DNA from: Apus apus
Taxonomy: Eukaryota > Chordata > Aves > Apodiformes > Apodidae
NCBI RefSeq assembly: GCF_020740795.1
Contig: NC_067285.1
Coordinates: 79,028,842 to 79,092,841 of the forward strand
Direction: 5' to 3'
Length of the DNA: 64,000 nt
Shown here: positions 35,181-45,626 of the stretch, piece after piece
How the letters are laid out: each line of letters starts with the position of its first letter
Position numbering within the stretch: the stretch's first letter is position 1
Notes under the pieces: model-generated
The model's database searches: none
What the model saw: the letters and a program-made list of their open reading frames with translations, nothing else
Told to the model about the DNA's origin: nothing
Translations under genes and position numbers: made by a program

Positions 35181-38100
35181 GCTCAGGAGCTTCACATGCA
35201 TCATCTCTATTTGCCTTCTGGTAACATGTATGTGTTTAACAGAAGTGTCTTGATGGCACACCGATGTTTTGGGATTCTACTATAGTGAACAGCTTATAGA
35301 CGAATTTGTAAAAAGCCTTGCTTAATAGAAATAAAAAAACAGCGAAACAAAACATGTAGCAAGTACTTTCTTAATTCTGCCCCTGCCATTCAAGCTTTTC
35401 ATTATAAGCCATTAACAATAGTTTTAAATAATTTGTCAAGTTGCCATAGTAGTCTGACTGCTTTCAGGTCTGTATACTTTCCTGCTGTCAGTGTAATGCA
35501 GTGATTTGTGTTTGGGGCTGATTAATTTTAAGCAGTCACTGATCATCAACCAGCTATTATTTCTGAACAATGTGAAAAAAAAGTGGGTTCTTCTTCTACC
35601 AGAGGAAGTAGATATAAAATAATAAAATACACAATTTGTTGGTTTTGTGTTTGTTGTTGGTTTTTTTTGTTTGGTTTGGTTTGGTTTACTCGTTTCCAAC
35701 ATATGATGGACCAGCAATGTTGCTAGTCTTCTGTTTGTACTAAGAGTAGATACTCATGTGTGACAAGCTCAAGATATGCAGAAATTTTAAGTGTACCTGA
35801 GTTGGTTTAAAAAGCTTGAAGATATATTTTTTTATTGTAACAAACTGGTCCACAGACTTTGGAATTAAATGGTTGACACAAAAGAAACATATTATCCTTT
35901 ACTGCACAAGTCACAAAATAATAAAATACACTATTTGTTTTGACTTTAGTAATAGTGTGGCCTTGTTTCAGCCAGTTCCCAAAAGCAAAGCTACGAGTAG
36001 TCTAGAGAAACCTTTACTCACATAAATACTGCTAGCTGATTTATTTCTGATATTACTGTTCTTATTTCTGTCATGTATTTCTGTGTAAAGCTATTAGAGA
36101 AGGGAAAAGGGCCAAAATACAGAGCCAAATTGATGTTAGGTGGATGAAAACGGCAAAATATTTCCAGGAAAGTAATTTAGTAATAAGTGAAAAGGAAAAT
36201 ATAAGAAAATGCTCTTAAAATTGATACATTCATGTTATTTTTGAATATTTTTATTTCTTTTAGCTTGATTAAATGGACCCGTATAAAAAAACCCAACACT
36301 TTGATAGGGGTGTCATTCAAATAAAAGTATTGACTTTGATGGTTGCATCTGCAGGCTGAGCCAGCACAGCTGTGGATAAGATATTTTGTGTGACTTGAAA
36401 CAGCATAACATTATGCTTTGAGGCCCATGTGGAAATGCAGTTGGTTTGATTTCTGTGGTATGCTTTATAACTGGTATTCAAGTGTGAATTACTTCCTGCT
36501 AGAAATACATGCAATATTGAATCCATGCATTACTGTATACAGTGCTATTTAATATAATGCATTTTTATGCTATCTGTGGAAAAAAACCCAAAACAATAAA
36601 TCACAAAGCAAACACTGCTCTTAGATCCAGAGTATAAAATCAAAAGCAAGGTCAATAAAATGGATTTTACATAGTGTAAGCTGAGGAGAATTTGAGCAAC
36701 TCGGCAAGTCAGTTTTGCTACTTCCATCAGGGCGCTTGATTTGCCTTCTGTCTCTGATAACAATTATTTTTAAATCAATCTTTTAATTTAAAACTTGTTT
36801 ATATTTTCATAAAAAATAGCTGTTGATTTGTGTCAGTTCTCCCTACATCAGCAGTGAAAATGCACCTTAATATGTTTGTCCCCCCGATACTTACTTTTAT
36901 CCTACAGACTGTAGCTAAGATAAATGGTAATATTGGTAGACTTTTTTTCTCTGCAGCCAAAAAGCAAATCACTATTTCCACAAACATATTTTTTCTTCAA
37001 ATGCATAATACTGAAATAATATTCTAGAGAAAGACTTGTATGGAGAAGGGATTACTGAGAGGATTTGTGACAGACAACACTGTGACTGAACGGCACTGAG
37101 TAATTAATGAAAAACACAGGAGGAAATGCACCTCATTCACTGAGAGTGTTTGTTCCTACAGTGGCCAAATTCTGACCTCAATTATGTCTGTGTAACCTTA
37201 TCTAGCACCATCTGTTAAAAAATGCATGCCTAGCTCCTTTTTGCTGCATCAAATTTTCCGTTACTGTGCTTTGAAGTCTAATTAGATTCTATAGTTGTAA
37301 CTGTAATTTGTTTACATTTTTGCATCTTGATTTTACTTAAACTTTCTAATATTAATGTACACAAACACATGGAAAGCAAATCTCAGAATAATTTTCTTAA
37401 TAAAAACCATCAACTGTTGGATTAGCATTTGCAATGGAGACTTAGTTAAGTGAGGATTTTTTTTTATGTCTAGGATTTTGACTCCTTTATGCTTCAAATT
37501 AAAATTAATTTTTAGATCACCCAGTGTTTTGGTTTTCTGCTTGGAGTAGATTTGTGGAAGCACTGTACTCTCACATTTTTTAAATTATCTTTTTTTTTTT
37601 TTTTCCCCCCCTTTCAGTAGCTTTTGTGGCTTCCTATGATATGTGTTCACGCATTCACTTCATAACACTGGAAAGGATGAATTGGTTTATTCATGGTGAA
37701 TGTCTCCATCGTTTACCTCCTAAAACTTCCAAAAAGACCCTTATGCTCTCTCTTAAGCTTTGGAATAGTTACCTATAAACGTTTACAAGCTACTTAGTTG
37801 TCCTCATCTGAATCAGTATCAAAGTGAGGTCTGTCAAAACATGTCATGTTTAAATCACATGATTATCAAGAGCTTTGCTTACCATGCTCATGTTTTCATG
37901 TGTTCCCCAACAGTGATGTTCTGGGTGTCATGTATTCTCTTTTACTTGTACTGTAAGGTCTTTTGAGTATGGGTTGTATGTTAAGTTTGCACAGCGTATA
38001 GCACCAGTGTAACCTAGCTTAGCACTCCTTGATGCTTGACAATATGTTAATGAGTATTAATATATATAATGAGAAACAATATAGATGGTGGTTATAATAA

Positions 38101-39386
38101 CAAAGCATCCATGAATTATAACTAAACAGGAAGAAACAGTCATGTTTCCATTGCTAAATTTGCTTTTGTTACCACTTTAAAAAATCAATTCCTAAGTTAT
38201 GGTAGATTACTTTCTTACTTTGTAGCTTCAAAATAATTATTACTTGTCACAGAATAATATGTTCTTACAGTATTATTTTGGCCTATTGTAGCATTCTGTC
38301 TCAAAACAAGTTATGTGTAATATATTTCCTATGTGTAATTGCTCTACTGGTCCACTGCAGCAATAAAGCTGTCATATGGAACATGTAATGGACCACTTTA
38401 CATTGTTGGAACTGCTTTTTTTATTACAACTCCTTGTAACTTTATGATGTCTTCATAAATGTGATCCATGGCAATAATAAAGTTGTTGGACAAATACAGC
38501 AAGTTGCTGTTTGCTTCCCTGAAGCCTGGAAGTTATCTTGACACTGTTAAATAATCATACTTGAAGTTTTCAATGTTGAAAAGAAGGTTAACTGCAAAGT
38601 TATATTATACAAACATTCTAGAAATAGGGCAACATGCAGTGCCTACATCTATTTAATGCGGCTTGGATATGCCTATCAAGACTTTTAAACAGGATCCTCA
38701 CTGGGTTATGATTATCGAAAACTAGAGGGCATATTGACACAAGCAGCACTATGATGTTTTCATGGTTAGAACACCCCAAAGCAACAAATAATTGCTTTGG
38801 AGGTAATTTACAGTGAATAAGCCTCAACGTTGAAAAGGAAATTTCACCATGTCTGTGCACAGTGCTCTGCCCAAATAGTTTTCTCTGTAGTCTTTGTTAG
38901 GATACTCAAATGCCATTGTGTGTTTCTCCATGTATATTTTGTGCAAACCAAACCACTTGTTTCATATAGGCATCTGTCTCTCATGCTCAAGTTCAACCAC
39001 ATAAAGCTTGCTGGGGTATCACAGCCCCATAGTGTTCAGCGTAGAGGGTGAAGAACATTGAAGGCAGATTTTAATAACAGGGCAGAGAAGCAGTAAAGAG
39101 CTAGTTCCTGCTCCGTGATGTCTGAACTGGACGTATCTGCAGCTCTGCAGCATTTCTAAACTACTGAAGAAGTGTACAAATTGGGTCAAAGTTGTTTGGA
39201 GAATCTGTTTCAGCAGTGTACTAACCATTCAATTACTGTCCTTTGCAAGTTCCACTGGACTCTGATACTAACCACAGGGGTTATTAAGTGAGAAATGCAT
39301 CCATTTTTTTGGCTTCAAACTGACAAACTAGAGTCTTGAACAAAAACCCTCTTGATAGCATTTTGTCAATTATATTTTAAGATTAA
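35181..39386. other. Intergenic, upstream of AGA
   Basis: AT-rich, no gene recognised. It includes a (TTTGG)-like tract at about 35639-35688 and a T/C run near 37588-37612. Confidence 0.5.
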
Positions 39387-39391
39387 ATGGC
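39387..39391. repeat. Possible target-site duplication, left copy (ATGGC)
   Basis: ATGGC lies immediately before the point where the pol-like reading stops resembling retroviral sequence, and is followed by TG. The same five bases follow the LTR at 43577-43581. Confidence 0.5.
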
Positions 39392-39764
39392 TGTTATTCT
39401 GGAACATGAATCTTAGCACTGGTAATCTGGGCGCCAGGAGAAGCTGCGCTTCAGTGCCGATCACTTCTGAAGCAGCTTTAACTCCTTCGTATGCTGCAAG
39501 TATCTCCTTCTCAGTTGTTGTGTAGTTGGCCTCGGAACCTCTGTATCTCTGGCTCCAGAATCCCAAGGGTCGACCTCGCGTCTCTCCTGATGCTTTCTGC
39601 CAGAGGCTCCAATTGGGACCATTGTGTCCAGCTGCAGTATAAAGCACGTTCTTGATGTCTGGCCCCATTCGAACTGGACCAAGGGCCATTGCCTGCACAA
39701 TCTCCTTTTTAATCTGCTCAAAGGCTTTCTGTTGGTCAGGACCCCATTTAAAATAATTCTTTTT
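39392..39764 (-). pseudogene. ERV-L-like pol remnant: RT connection and start of RNase H
   Basis: The frame contains RPLGFWSQRYRGSEANYTTT followed by EKEILAAYEG and ends near LLLAPRLPVL, the tether/RNase H region of retroviral pol. A TGA at 39765-39767 interrupts the frame upstream. After about residue LRFMFQNN the reading continues only into flanking host DNA. Confidence 0.8.
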
Positions 39765-39767
39765 TCA

Positions 39768-40232
39768 GGTCACCTCATAGAGGGGTTTCACAATTTCACT
39801 GTAACATGGAATATGCATTCTCCAGAAACCAACAGTCCCTAAAAAGGTTTGAGTGTCCTTTCTAGTTGATGGCGGGGCCATAGCTGTTATTTTATTAATC
39901 ACATCCATGGGGATCTGGCGACAACCATCTTGCCACTTGATTCCCAGGAATTGGATCTCTCATGAAGGTCCCTTGACCTTACTTCTTTTCACAGCAAAAC
40001 CAGCATCCAGAAGAATTTGGATGATCTTTTTAACTTTCTTAAAAACTTCTTCTAGTGTGTCACCCCACACAATGATGTCATCAATGTACTGTAGGTGTTC
40101 TGGAGCTCTACCCTTCTCCAGTGCAGCATGAATCAATCCATGCAAATGGTTGAGCTGTGTTTCCACCCCTGGGGCAGTCGATTCCAGGTGTACTGGGCTC
40201 CCCTCCAGGTGAAAGCAAACTGTGGCCTGCAC
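39768..40232 (-). pseudogene. ERV-L-like RT palm and thumb remnant (YIDD)
   Basis: It contains QYIDDIIVWGDTLEEVFKKV. YIDD is the catalytic motif C variant seen in ERV-L-type RTs. A TGA at 39960-39962 breaks the frame, and the reading resumes in the same frame with a thumb-like segment (TFLGTVGFWR) until the TGA at 39765. A frameshift near 40133-40232 separates it from the upstream RT half. Confidence 0.8.
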
Positions 40233-41020
40233 TCTGGTACTATAGGAATAGAGAAGAATGCATGTGCAATGTCAATAGTGGCATACCATCTAGCTGCTTT
40301 AGACTCCAGCTCATACTGAAGTTCTAGCATGTCTGGTACAGCAGCACTGAGCGGTGGTGTCACTTCATTCAGGCCACGATAGTCCACTGTCAGCCTCCAC
40401 TCGCCATCAGGCTTTCGCACTGGCCAGATGGGACTGTTGAAGGGTGAATGGGTCCTGCTGATCACACCTTGGCTTTCCAATTGCTGGATCAGCTTATGAA
40501 TAGGGACCACCGAATCTCTGTTGGTGCGATACTGCCGTCTATGCACCGTTGAAGTAGCAACTGGCACCTGTTGATCCTCAACCTTCAGCAACCCCACTAC
40601 AGAAGGGTCATCTGATAGGCCAGACAAAGTATGCAGCTGTTCAGTATCCTCAATGTCTACAGTCGCTATACCAAAAGCCCATCGGTACCCTTTCAGGTCA
40701 CAGAAGTATCCTTTCTTAAGATAATCTATGCCAAGGATGCACGGAGCATCTGGGCCAGTCACTATAGGGTGCATCTGCCACTCCTCACCAGTAAGGCTCA
40801 CATCAGCCTCCACAACAGTCAGCTGTTGAAAGCCTCCTGTCACTCCAGAGATAGTGACGGAGTCTGTTCCCTCATGATTCGACGGCACCAGTGTGCACTG
40901 TGCTCCCGTGTCCACCAAAGCTCTATATCTTTGTGGTTCCGATGTGCCAGGCCATCTAACCCACACAGTCCAATAAACTCGGTTATCCCTTTCCTCCTCC
41001 TGGCCGGAGGCAGGGCATCT
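40133..41020 (-). pseudogene. ERV-L-like protease and N-terminal RT
   Basis: The frame is open after a TAG (41021-41023). The protease domain has the aspartic motif ALVDTGAQCTLVP and the flap/C-terminal element CILGIDYLKKG. The RT fingers/palm follow, with WPVRKPDGEWRLTVDYRGLN and motif A YATIDIAHAFFSIPI, then LPQGWKHS, after which the frame is lost by a shift. The catalytic Asp of motif A and the protease are conserved, but the ORF cannot make a full polymerase. Confidence 0.88.
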
Positions 41021-41348
41021 CTAAGGCTGAGCATTAGAACTTGATGAACCATCCTGATTATTGACCAATGCAACCTTCCTTTTGGAAGAACCATCTCCCA
41101 GGTTTGTTCTGGTTAGTAGCTCTTGCACACGCAACTGGAGAATATCAGTGGGTTTCTTATCTCAGGCTCTCATGTCCTCTTTAAAATGATTTTTCAAGAG
41201 AGACCACAGGTGGCGTCGCAGTGAGTCCTGTCTTCCTCGCTGCTGTCTCGTAGCAGGACGTCTCTTATTAAGGACTGCAACACATCGTCTCTAGGGAGAA
41301 TCTGGGGTTTACCTCCCCATCCATTTGGCATCCTATTCTTTCTGTCAG
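41021..41348 (-). pseudogene. Gag C-terminal remnant, gag-pro junction with stops
   Basis: In the protease frame the - strand encodes a Gag-like C-terminus with a TGA (41162-41164) and then a TAG (41021-41023) just before the protease. A neighbouring frame (41194-41469) carries FFNEGTRPTVREMAFKARQY, which looks like the genuine continuation of gag, so at least two frameshifts lie between 41530 and 41190. No Cys-His zinc knuckle was found. Confidence 0.65.
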
Positions 41349-42737
41349 TCACATTTTCAATTGCTGAGGTTTGGAACTGAAGGGAATCAGAGATGATGTC
41401 TCCATACTGTCGTGCTTTGAAAGCCATCTCACGCACAGTTGGTCTTGTGCCTTCATTAAAGAATCCCATGAAGGAGAATGTGCTGCTGGCACAGCCTGAG
41501 CAAATCTCCGGAACATCGGTGTGTCACACTCAACATCATCAGGATTTGTAAGTCCATCTTTATCATAGATTACTTCTCTCACAGCTATCTCTCTCAAGTA
41601 TGTGATGGCTTTCTCAAGAGTGGGTGTTCTGCTCCGGCGCCATTCGATGTCACCCTTGTGGGGGTATCTCTCTCTCACAGCTGAAAGGAGTCGGTCCCAC
41701 AGGGTGGTAGTTCCCACCTTATTACTAAGTGCTCTATCAATACCAGCATCTCTGGCCAGGGATCCCAACTGCTTGGCTTCTCTCTCGTCCACGTTGTGGG
41801 TTTCAGCACCACTATCAAAGCATCGGAGCAACCACGGAAGAATTCCCTCACCCTCAATGTTGGTAAAGTCCTTTCTCATGAGGCGCAGTTCTTTCATAGA
41901 GTGAGGATAGAAAAGGTCGTCATCGTCATCGTCGTTGTCGTCATCTGATTGAGGAGGGCCTGCTGTCGCTTTATCTGTTTGAGAGTGGCCTGGTTTTTTA
42001 TCTGTCTGAGAGGCACCCGCTCCATCAACTGTATTAGAATTCTCTTCTTCTTCGTCCCCCTCACCTTCTGCTGCTTTACGGAACTCTGGACATCTCAGAC
42101 GGGAGCGGGTGAAAAGGGTGGAGCGCTTTGCCTTTGCCTTGCTCCTAGTCACAGGATCAACTAGCCTGATTTGCGATGGATCAGACTCTATCTCTGTAGG
42201 AGCAGTTGTTTTTGTAGCAGTACGAGTGGTGGTATTGGCAGCAGCGGTGTTGGCAGCAGCAGTGGCAGCAACATTGCCTGTGGGGGAATGGCAGTGAGCA
42301 GAACAGCAGCTGGCCCTACGCATCCACATTATATTATAAACATTCAGCAAAAACATCCCTACTGTGACAATGCTATTCAGATCAAAAGCTGGGAGATTCA
42401 ACTTGAAAGAAAACAGAGGTTTAAAGATGGACCATCTAGAACTTGTACTATGGCTGTACATATACAGTGCCCCCATAAAGAACAGTATCATAATCCCTAA
42501 AATGACCAAGCCTGTGATTATACGGTTGATGATGGCTACAGTTCTATCAATAAACCACAAAACGATCACAAGAGCAGCCACAAAAAGCAGAATGCTCTCG
42601 GCTGCATACCACAAGTACAGCTGCAGGCTTGAAAGAAAATCTAGTAGATTCATGGCATCAAATGTCTGTTCAGTTTTCATTCCATCAAGAAATTCAGCAA
42701 AATTGCTTGCCATTGTTACGTGAGGGATTTCTCCCAT
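41349..42737 (-). CDS. Gag-like ORF of the ERV with a predicted membrane-spanning N-terminus (462 codons)
   Basis: The ATG at 42735-42737 is 37 bases from the primer site, the place of gag. Order: three hydrophobic segments (about residues 41-62, 67-94 and 120-138), a Cys cluster (CCSAHC, 144-149), an Ala/Thr-rich linker, a basic patch with SKAKAKR, and a QTDK-containing linker. Next come an Asp-rich run (SDDDNDDDDDD) and a helical, capsid-like part starting LMRKDFTNIEGEG. The last 40 or so codons are probably out of frame: the overlapping frame looks more like gag. Retroviral Gag normally has a myristoylated or basic matrix domain at this end, so the membrane segments are unusual. Function unknown; assignment as gag rests on position and the C-terminal half. 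Confidence 0.75.
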   Translation of the reverse strand: MGEIPHVTMASNFAEFLDGMKTEQTFDAMNLLDFLSSLQLYLWYAAESILLFVAALVIVLWFIDRTVAIINRIITGLVILGIMILFFMGALYMYSHSTSSRWSIFKPLFSFKLNLPAFDLNSIVTVGMFLLNVYNIMWMRRASCCSAHCHSPTGNVAATAAANTAAANTTTRTATKTTAPTEIESDPSQIRLVDPVTRSKAKAKRSTLFTRSRLRCPEFRKAAEGEGDEEEENSNTVDGAGASQTDKKPGHSQTDKATAGPPQSDDDNDDDDDDLFYPHSMKELRLMRKDFTNIEGEGILPWLLRCFDSGAETHNVDEREAKQLGSLARDAGIDRALSNKVGTTTLWDRLLSAVRERYPHKGDIEWRRSRTPTLEKAITYLREIAVREVIYDKDGLTNPDDVECDTPMFRRFAQAVPAAHSPSWDSLMKAQDQLCVRWLSKHDSMETSSLIPFSSKPQQLKM

Positions 42738-42774
42738 CAGAGATGGAATTTGTAATCTGGGCTTAAAAATTCAA

Positions 42775-42792
42775 GCCCCACGTTGGGCGCCA
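42775..42792 (-). other. Primer binding site, tRNA-Lys type
   Basis: The - strand reads TGGCGCCCAACGTGGGGC, the 18-base complement of the 3' end of tRNA-Lys(1,2). It starts 9 bases downstream of the LTR end. Confidence 0.93.
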
Positions 42793-42801
42793 ATAAATTG
42801 T

Positions 42802-42957
42802 TGTCAACGTTTGACTCAGTTTGACAACAATGCTCTCGATCCCCTCCCCCTCCTACCCAGGTAGGGAAGGAGAGAGAGGAAAAAAGAGAGAGAGACTTGT
42901 CTAGATTGAAAACTGAACCGTGCAACTTTATTTAGAATATTAATACGTGATATTAGA

Positions 42958-42995
<38 letters not shown>

Positions 42996-43576
42996 TATAC
43001 AAAGGTGTGGTAGAAGCCTCTCGCCTCCCCCCACCCCCAGCAACTCCCACAGCACTTCCCTCAGATGAGACAATTCCGAGGAATCCCGAAGCTGCTCCTG
43101 GGGAAAGGCAGAGAGTTACGAGGGTCAGGAGGGCTTGAGGTCGATGGGTCGACGATGATGGGCAGATGCTGTTTTCCCAGATGCCGGCCACGAACGAAAG
43201 AAAGAGAAAAAGAAGAAGGAAGGCCAACAGAGAGGCGAAGCGAAGCGGCGAGAGAGCGAAGCAGGAAGGAAGGAAGTTTTCTTCTGTCATCTCCGACCTT
43301 CCCTCGAGCCTACGTAGATATATGGAATGGAATATCTCTGGCCAGTTTTGCTGTTCGTCTAACCCAGCCTCCCACAGGGGGGGCCACAAATCTCCCCGTA
43401 GTGTCTGAGCCGGCAGAGCAAAGGCACGACCTTGAGGGCCCAGCAATTACAAAAACATTCCAGTGTCTTATCAACCTAGCAGAACACACAGTTGCTAGTT
43501 GAAGAAAGCTCACTGAAATAAAAAAAAAAGGATCAGCAAAAGAAAAACTGGCTTCATCCTGGCTCAAACCAGGACA
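42802..43576 (-). mobile_element. 5' LTR of the ERV-L-like provirus
   Basis: 775 bases, starting TGTCCTGGTTTGAGCC (- strand, 43576) and ending TTGACA (42802), giving TGTC/GACA inverted ends. An AATAAA (- strand, 42927-42932) near the U5 side is a plausible polyadenylation signal. A (TA)15 tract lies at 42961-42990. The sequence matches the solo LTR at 12245-12951. Confidence 0.92.
42961..42990. repeat. (TA)15 microsatellite within the LTR
   Basis: Uninterrupted TA dinucleotides. The solo LTR has an AT-rich but non-repetitive segment at the equivalent place. Confidence 0.95.
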
Positions 43577-43581
43577 ATGGC
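43577..43581. repeat. Possible target-site duplication, right copy (ATGGC)
   Basis: These are the five bases directly after the LTR end GGACA, identical to 39387-39391. Confidence 0.5.
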
Positions 43582-44520
43582 TGAGATACAAAGTACAGAA
43601 TACAAAGTTATGAGCTACCCCTACATTTTCAAGTTCTTTTTTGTACCAGAAATTGACCTTCTGTACTGATTAATTAATAAAATACGATGCCTAGAGTCAA
43701 GGAGGCAAGCCAATGGTTAAGCAGCAGGTGTGAGTCTGAATTTACTTAGTTTGTGAGGATTTAGTCTGATTATTTTAGTGTAATCATCTCAACCTTTCCT
43801 GGGCGCAGAAGTGCAACACCACATAATGCAAAGGAAACCGTGTAGATTGAAATAGCAGGATTTTGCTTCAGATTTTGTGTGTTTTCATTCTACATAAATA
43901 CTTCTCAAATTCTATAAGCTTTTGCTTGAGATAAAGGAATTGTTTCATGCATTAGTCGTAATCTTTGACACTCACTTTTAGAATAATATTAAGAGTTAGA
44001 CTCATCACATATAAATCTCAATAAAATATATCTCTTCCTATGTTTTCTTTTCTCTAGGGTTGTGATTTTACAATTGCTTTCAGATTTAGACCTTAGAGTC
44101 ACATTGAAAAGGTAGGCTATGTTGTTTTTGTAGCATAAATACAAATTTAGATTGTTAATTAAGAATAGTTAAACTGACTTTCCAGACCCTTACCGCTGTG
44201 GATGGTCCCACTGATTTCCTTGGAGAAGTATCTGGTAAATGACTACTCGCTCATTAGCAAAACTAGTTCACCTATGAGGCAAGTGTCTGGAGCTCTGTAC
44301 CATGCAGGGATGCAGCTAGCTAGCTTACATGATCATTTGAGAAAAAAGGGACACGCACCTAACCTTCGGACCTGGGGCTCCTGTCGTCTGTAACAGCATG
44401 TTATGGTGTGCTGACAGCAATTACTGAGTTAATTTAGGATTGTCTGTGGTCATCTTCACATGGTCTTAACTTACATAAAAACATTAATATACACCTTTTT
44501 TTGAAAAACGTTTTCTGATT
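43582..44520. other. Intergenic
   Basis: AT-rich, nothing recognised. Confidence 0.5.
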
Positions 44521-44703
44521 AAGGGAGTGGCACGTCTCCCTTGCGAAGAAAGGCTGAGGGAGCTGGGACTCTTTAGAAGAGGAGACTGAAGGGTGACCTC
44601 ATCAGCATTTATAAATACGCAAAGGGTGTCAGAGCCAGGTTCTTCTCAGTGATATCCAGTGATAGGACAAGGGGCAATGGGTGCAAACTGGAGCATAGGG
44701 ATT
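44521..44703 (+). pseudogene. CR1 LINE internal fragment
   Basis: The + strand contains AGGCTGAGGGAGCTGGGACT and CCAGTGATAGGACAAGGGGC, typical of the CR1 ORF2 C-terminal coding region. Both ends are truncated and no tail repeat is present. It is collinear with the - strand of the copy at 62199-64000. Confidence 0.85.
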
Positions 44704-45550
44704 CGATGTAAAATACATCGTATTGCTTGTTTATAAATATTTTCTAATGTGCTAATTTAAGTAACCCTTGAATTGGAAATACGATCATGGCTAAAGTAAT
44801 GCACCACCTGGGAGCTACTTTAGTCAGTAAAACCATTCTGAGAACAAAGAAGGTTGCTGTGATCTGAGCTATGACTGAAACAATGCCATCACTTTTCTCT
44901 AAAGCAATTTCTAAAATTGTGTATAATGTTTTATTAATTGTTATTATCAGAGTTTTCTCAGATCAAACATGCATTCTAATAGTGTATAATTTCATATTAC
45001 ATGTACTTATTGTGTTTATTATGCATAAAAAGGTGTACAGAACCAGGGACTGGAATATTTTCTAATACCAAAAAGAACATCCAGTGCTTTGTTAAAAATG
45101 TCTCCATCAATTTATGATGGTGATAGGTTGTTATTTCAGCTCCTTACTCTGGCAAAGGATTCACCTCTTTTGAACACTGGCTGGTGTCAATTCAGTTTAT
45201 GATTTGTATCACTTGAGCAGTTTCAGTTTTCTTTCTTGTAACATATGTTCTCAAAGTTAAGCTGTAACTATTTTTATTGTACCATTTTTTTCTATAATTT
45301 CTCCATAGTGATGTGTGTACTGCAGTATCAGTGTATGGTCTATGACACTTCTATTTCTACATAAATATATACAAATAAATAAATAAATAAAGTCTGTTCA
45401 GCACTTTGAAATAAAATCTAGAATATGAATTAGGTATTAAGTAGATCAGATAATGCAAAATGAGAAGTCTGTAGTTTTAAAAATTTGGCATGTTGCTTTC
45501 CTGCAATTTATTTGTTGTTCATTAAAAGATTTTCCAACAAAAGTGTCTTC
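44704..45550. other. Intergenic
   Basis: AT-rich, with a short (AAAT)n tract at about 45371-45390. No gene recognised. Confidence 0.5.
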
Positions 45551-45555
45551 TTTGA

Positions 45556-45621
45556 TGTCCTGGTTTGAGCCAGGATGAAGCTATAAAAAAAATTGGCTTC
45601 ATCCTGGCTCGAACCAGGACA
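45556..45621. mobile_element. 66-bp palindromic insertion made of two inverted LTR ends
   Basis: The left arm TGTCCTGGTTTGAGCCAGGA continues TGAAGC (26 bases). The right arm is its reverse complement with one mismatch, separated by a 14-base A-rich loop. Both arms equal the U3 end of the LTR at 43551-43576. The right half, including the A-rich stretch before GGCTTCATCC, resembles that LTR over about 37 bases. The element is flanked by TTTGA at 45551-45555 and 45622-45626, a 5-bp duplication of the size made by this retrovirus family. It carries no coding sequence. Confidence 0.88.
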
Positions 45622-45626
45622 TTTGA

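Larger units (their letters stand above)
39392..43576 (-). mobile_element. ERV-L-like endogenous retrovirus, single LTR, 3' half missing
   Basis: Reading the - strand: LTR (43576-42802), a 9-base spacer, an 18-base tRNA-Lys-type primer site, a gag-like ORF, a protease with DTGA, and an RT with LPQG and YIDD. The RT-RNase H connection ends at about 39392. Integrase, envelope (if any) and the second LTR are absent. The protease-RT style and the TGTCCTGGTTT LTR start fit class III (ERV-L/spuma-like) avian elements. The gag and pol parts carry several frameshifts and stops, so this is a fossil. It does not disrupt a gene. Confidence 0.88.

Noticed and set aside
41478..42723. Several + strand frames of 68-119 codons opposite the gag-like ORF
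   Set aside because: They mirror the gag codons; Ala/Val-rich stretches arise from the reverse complement of the Ala/Thr linker.
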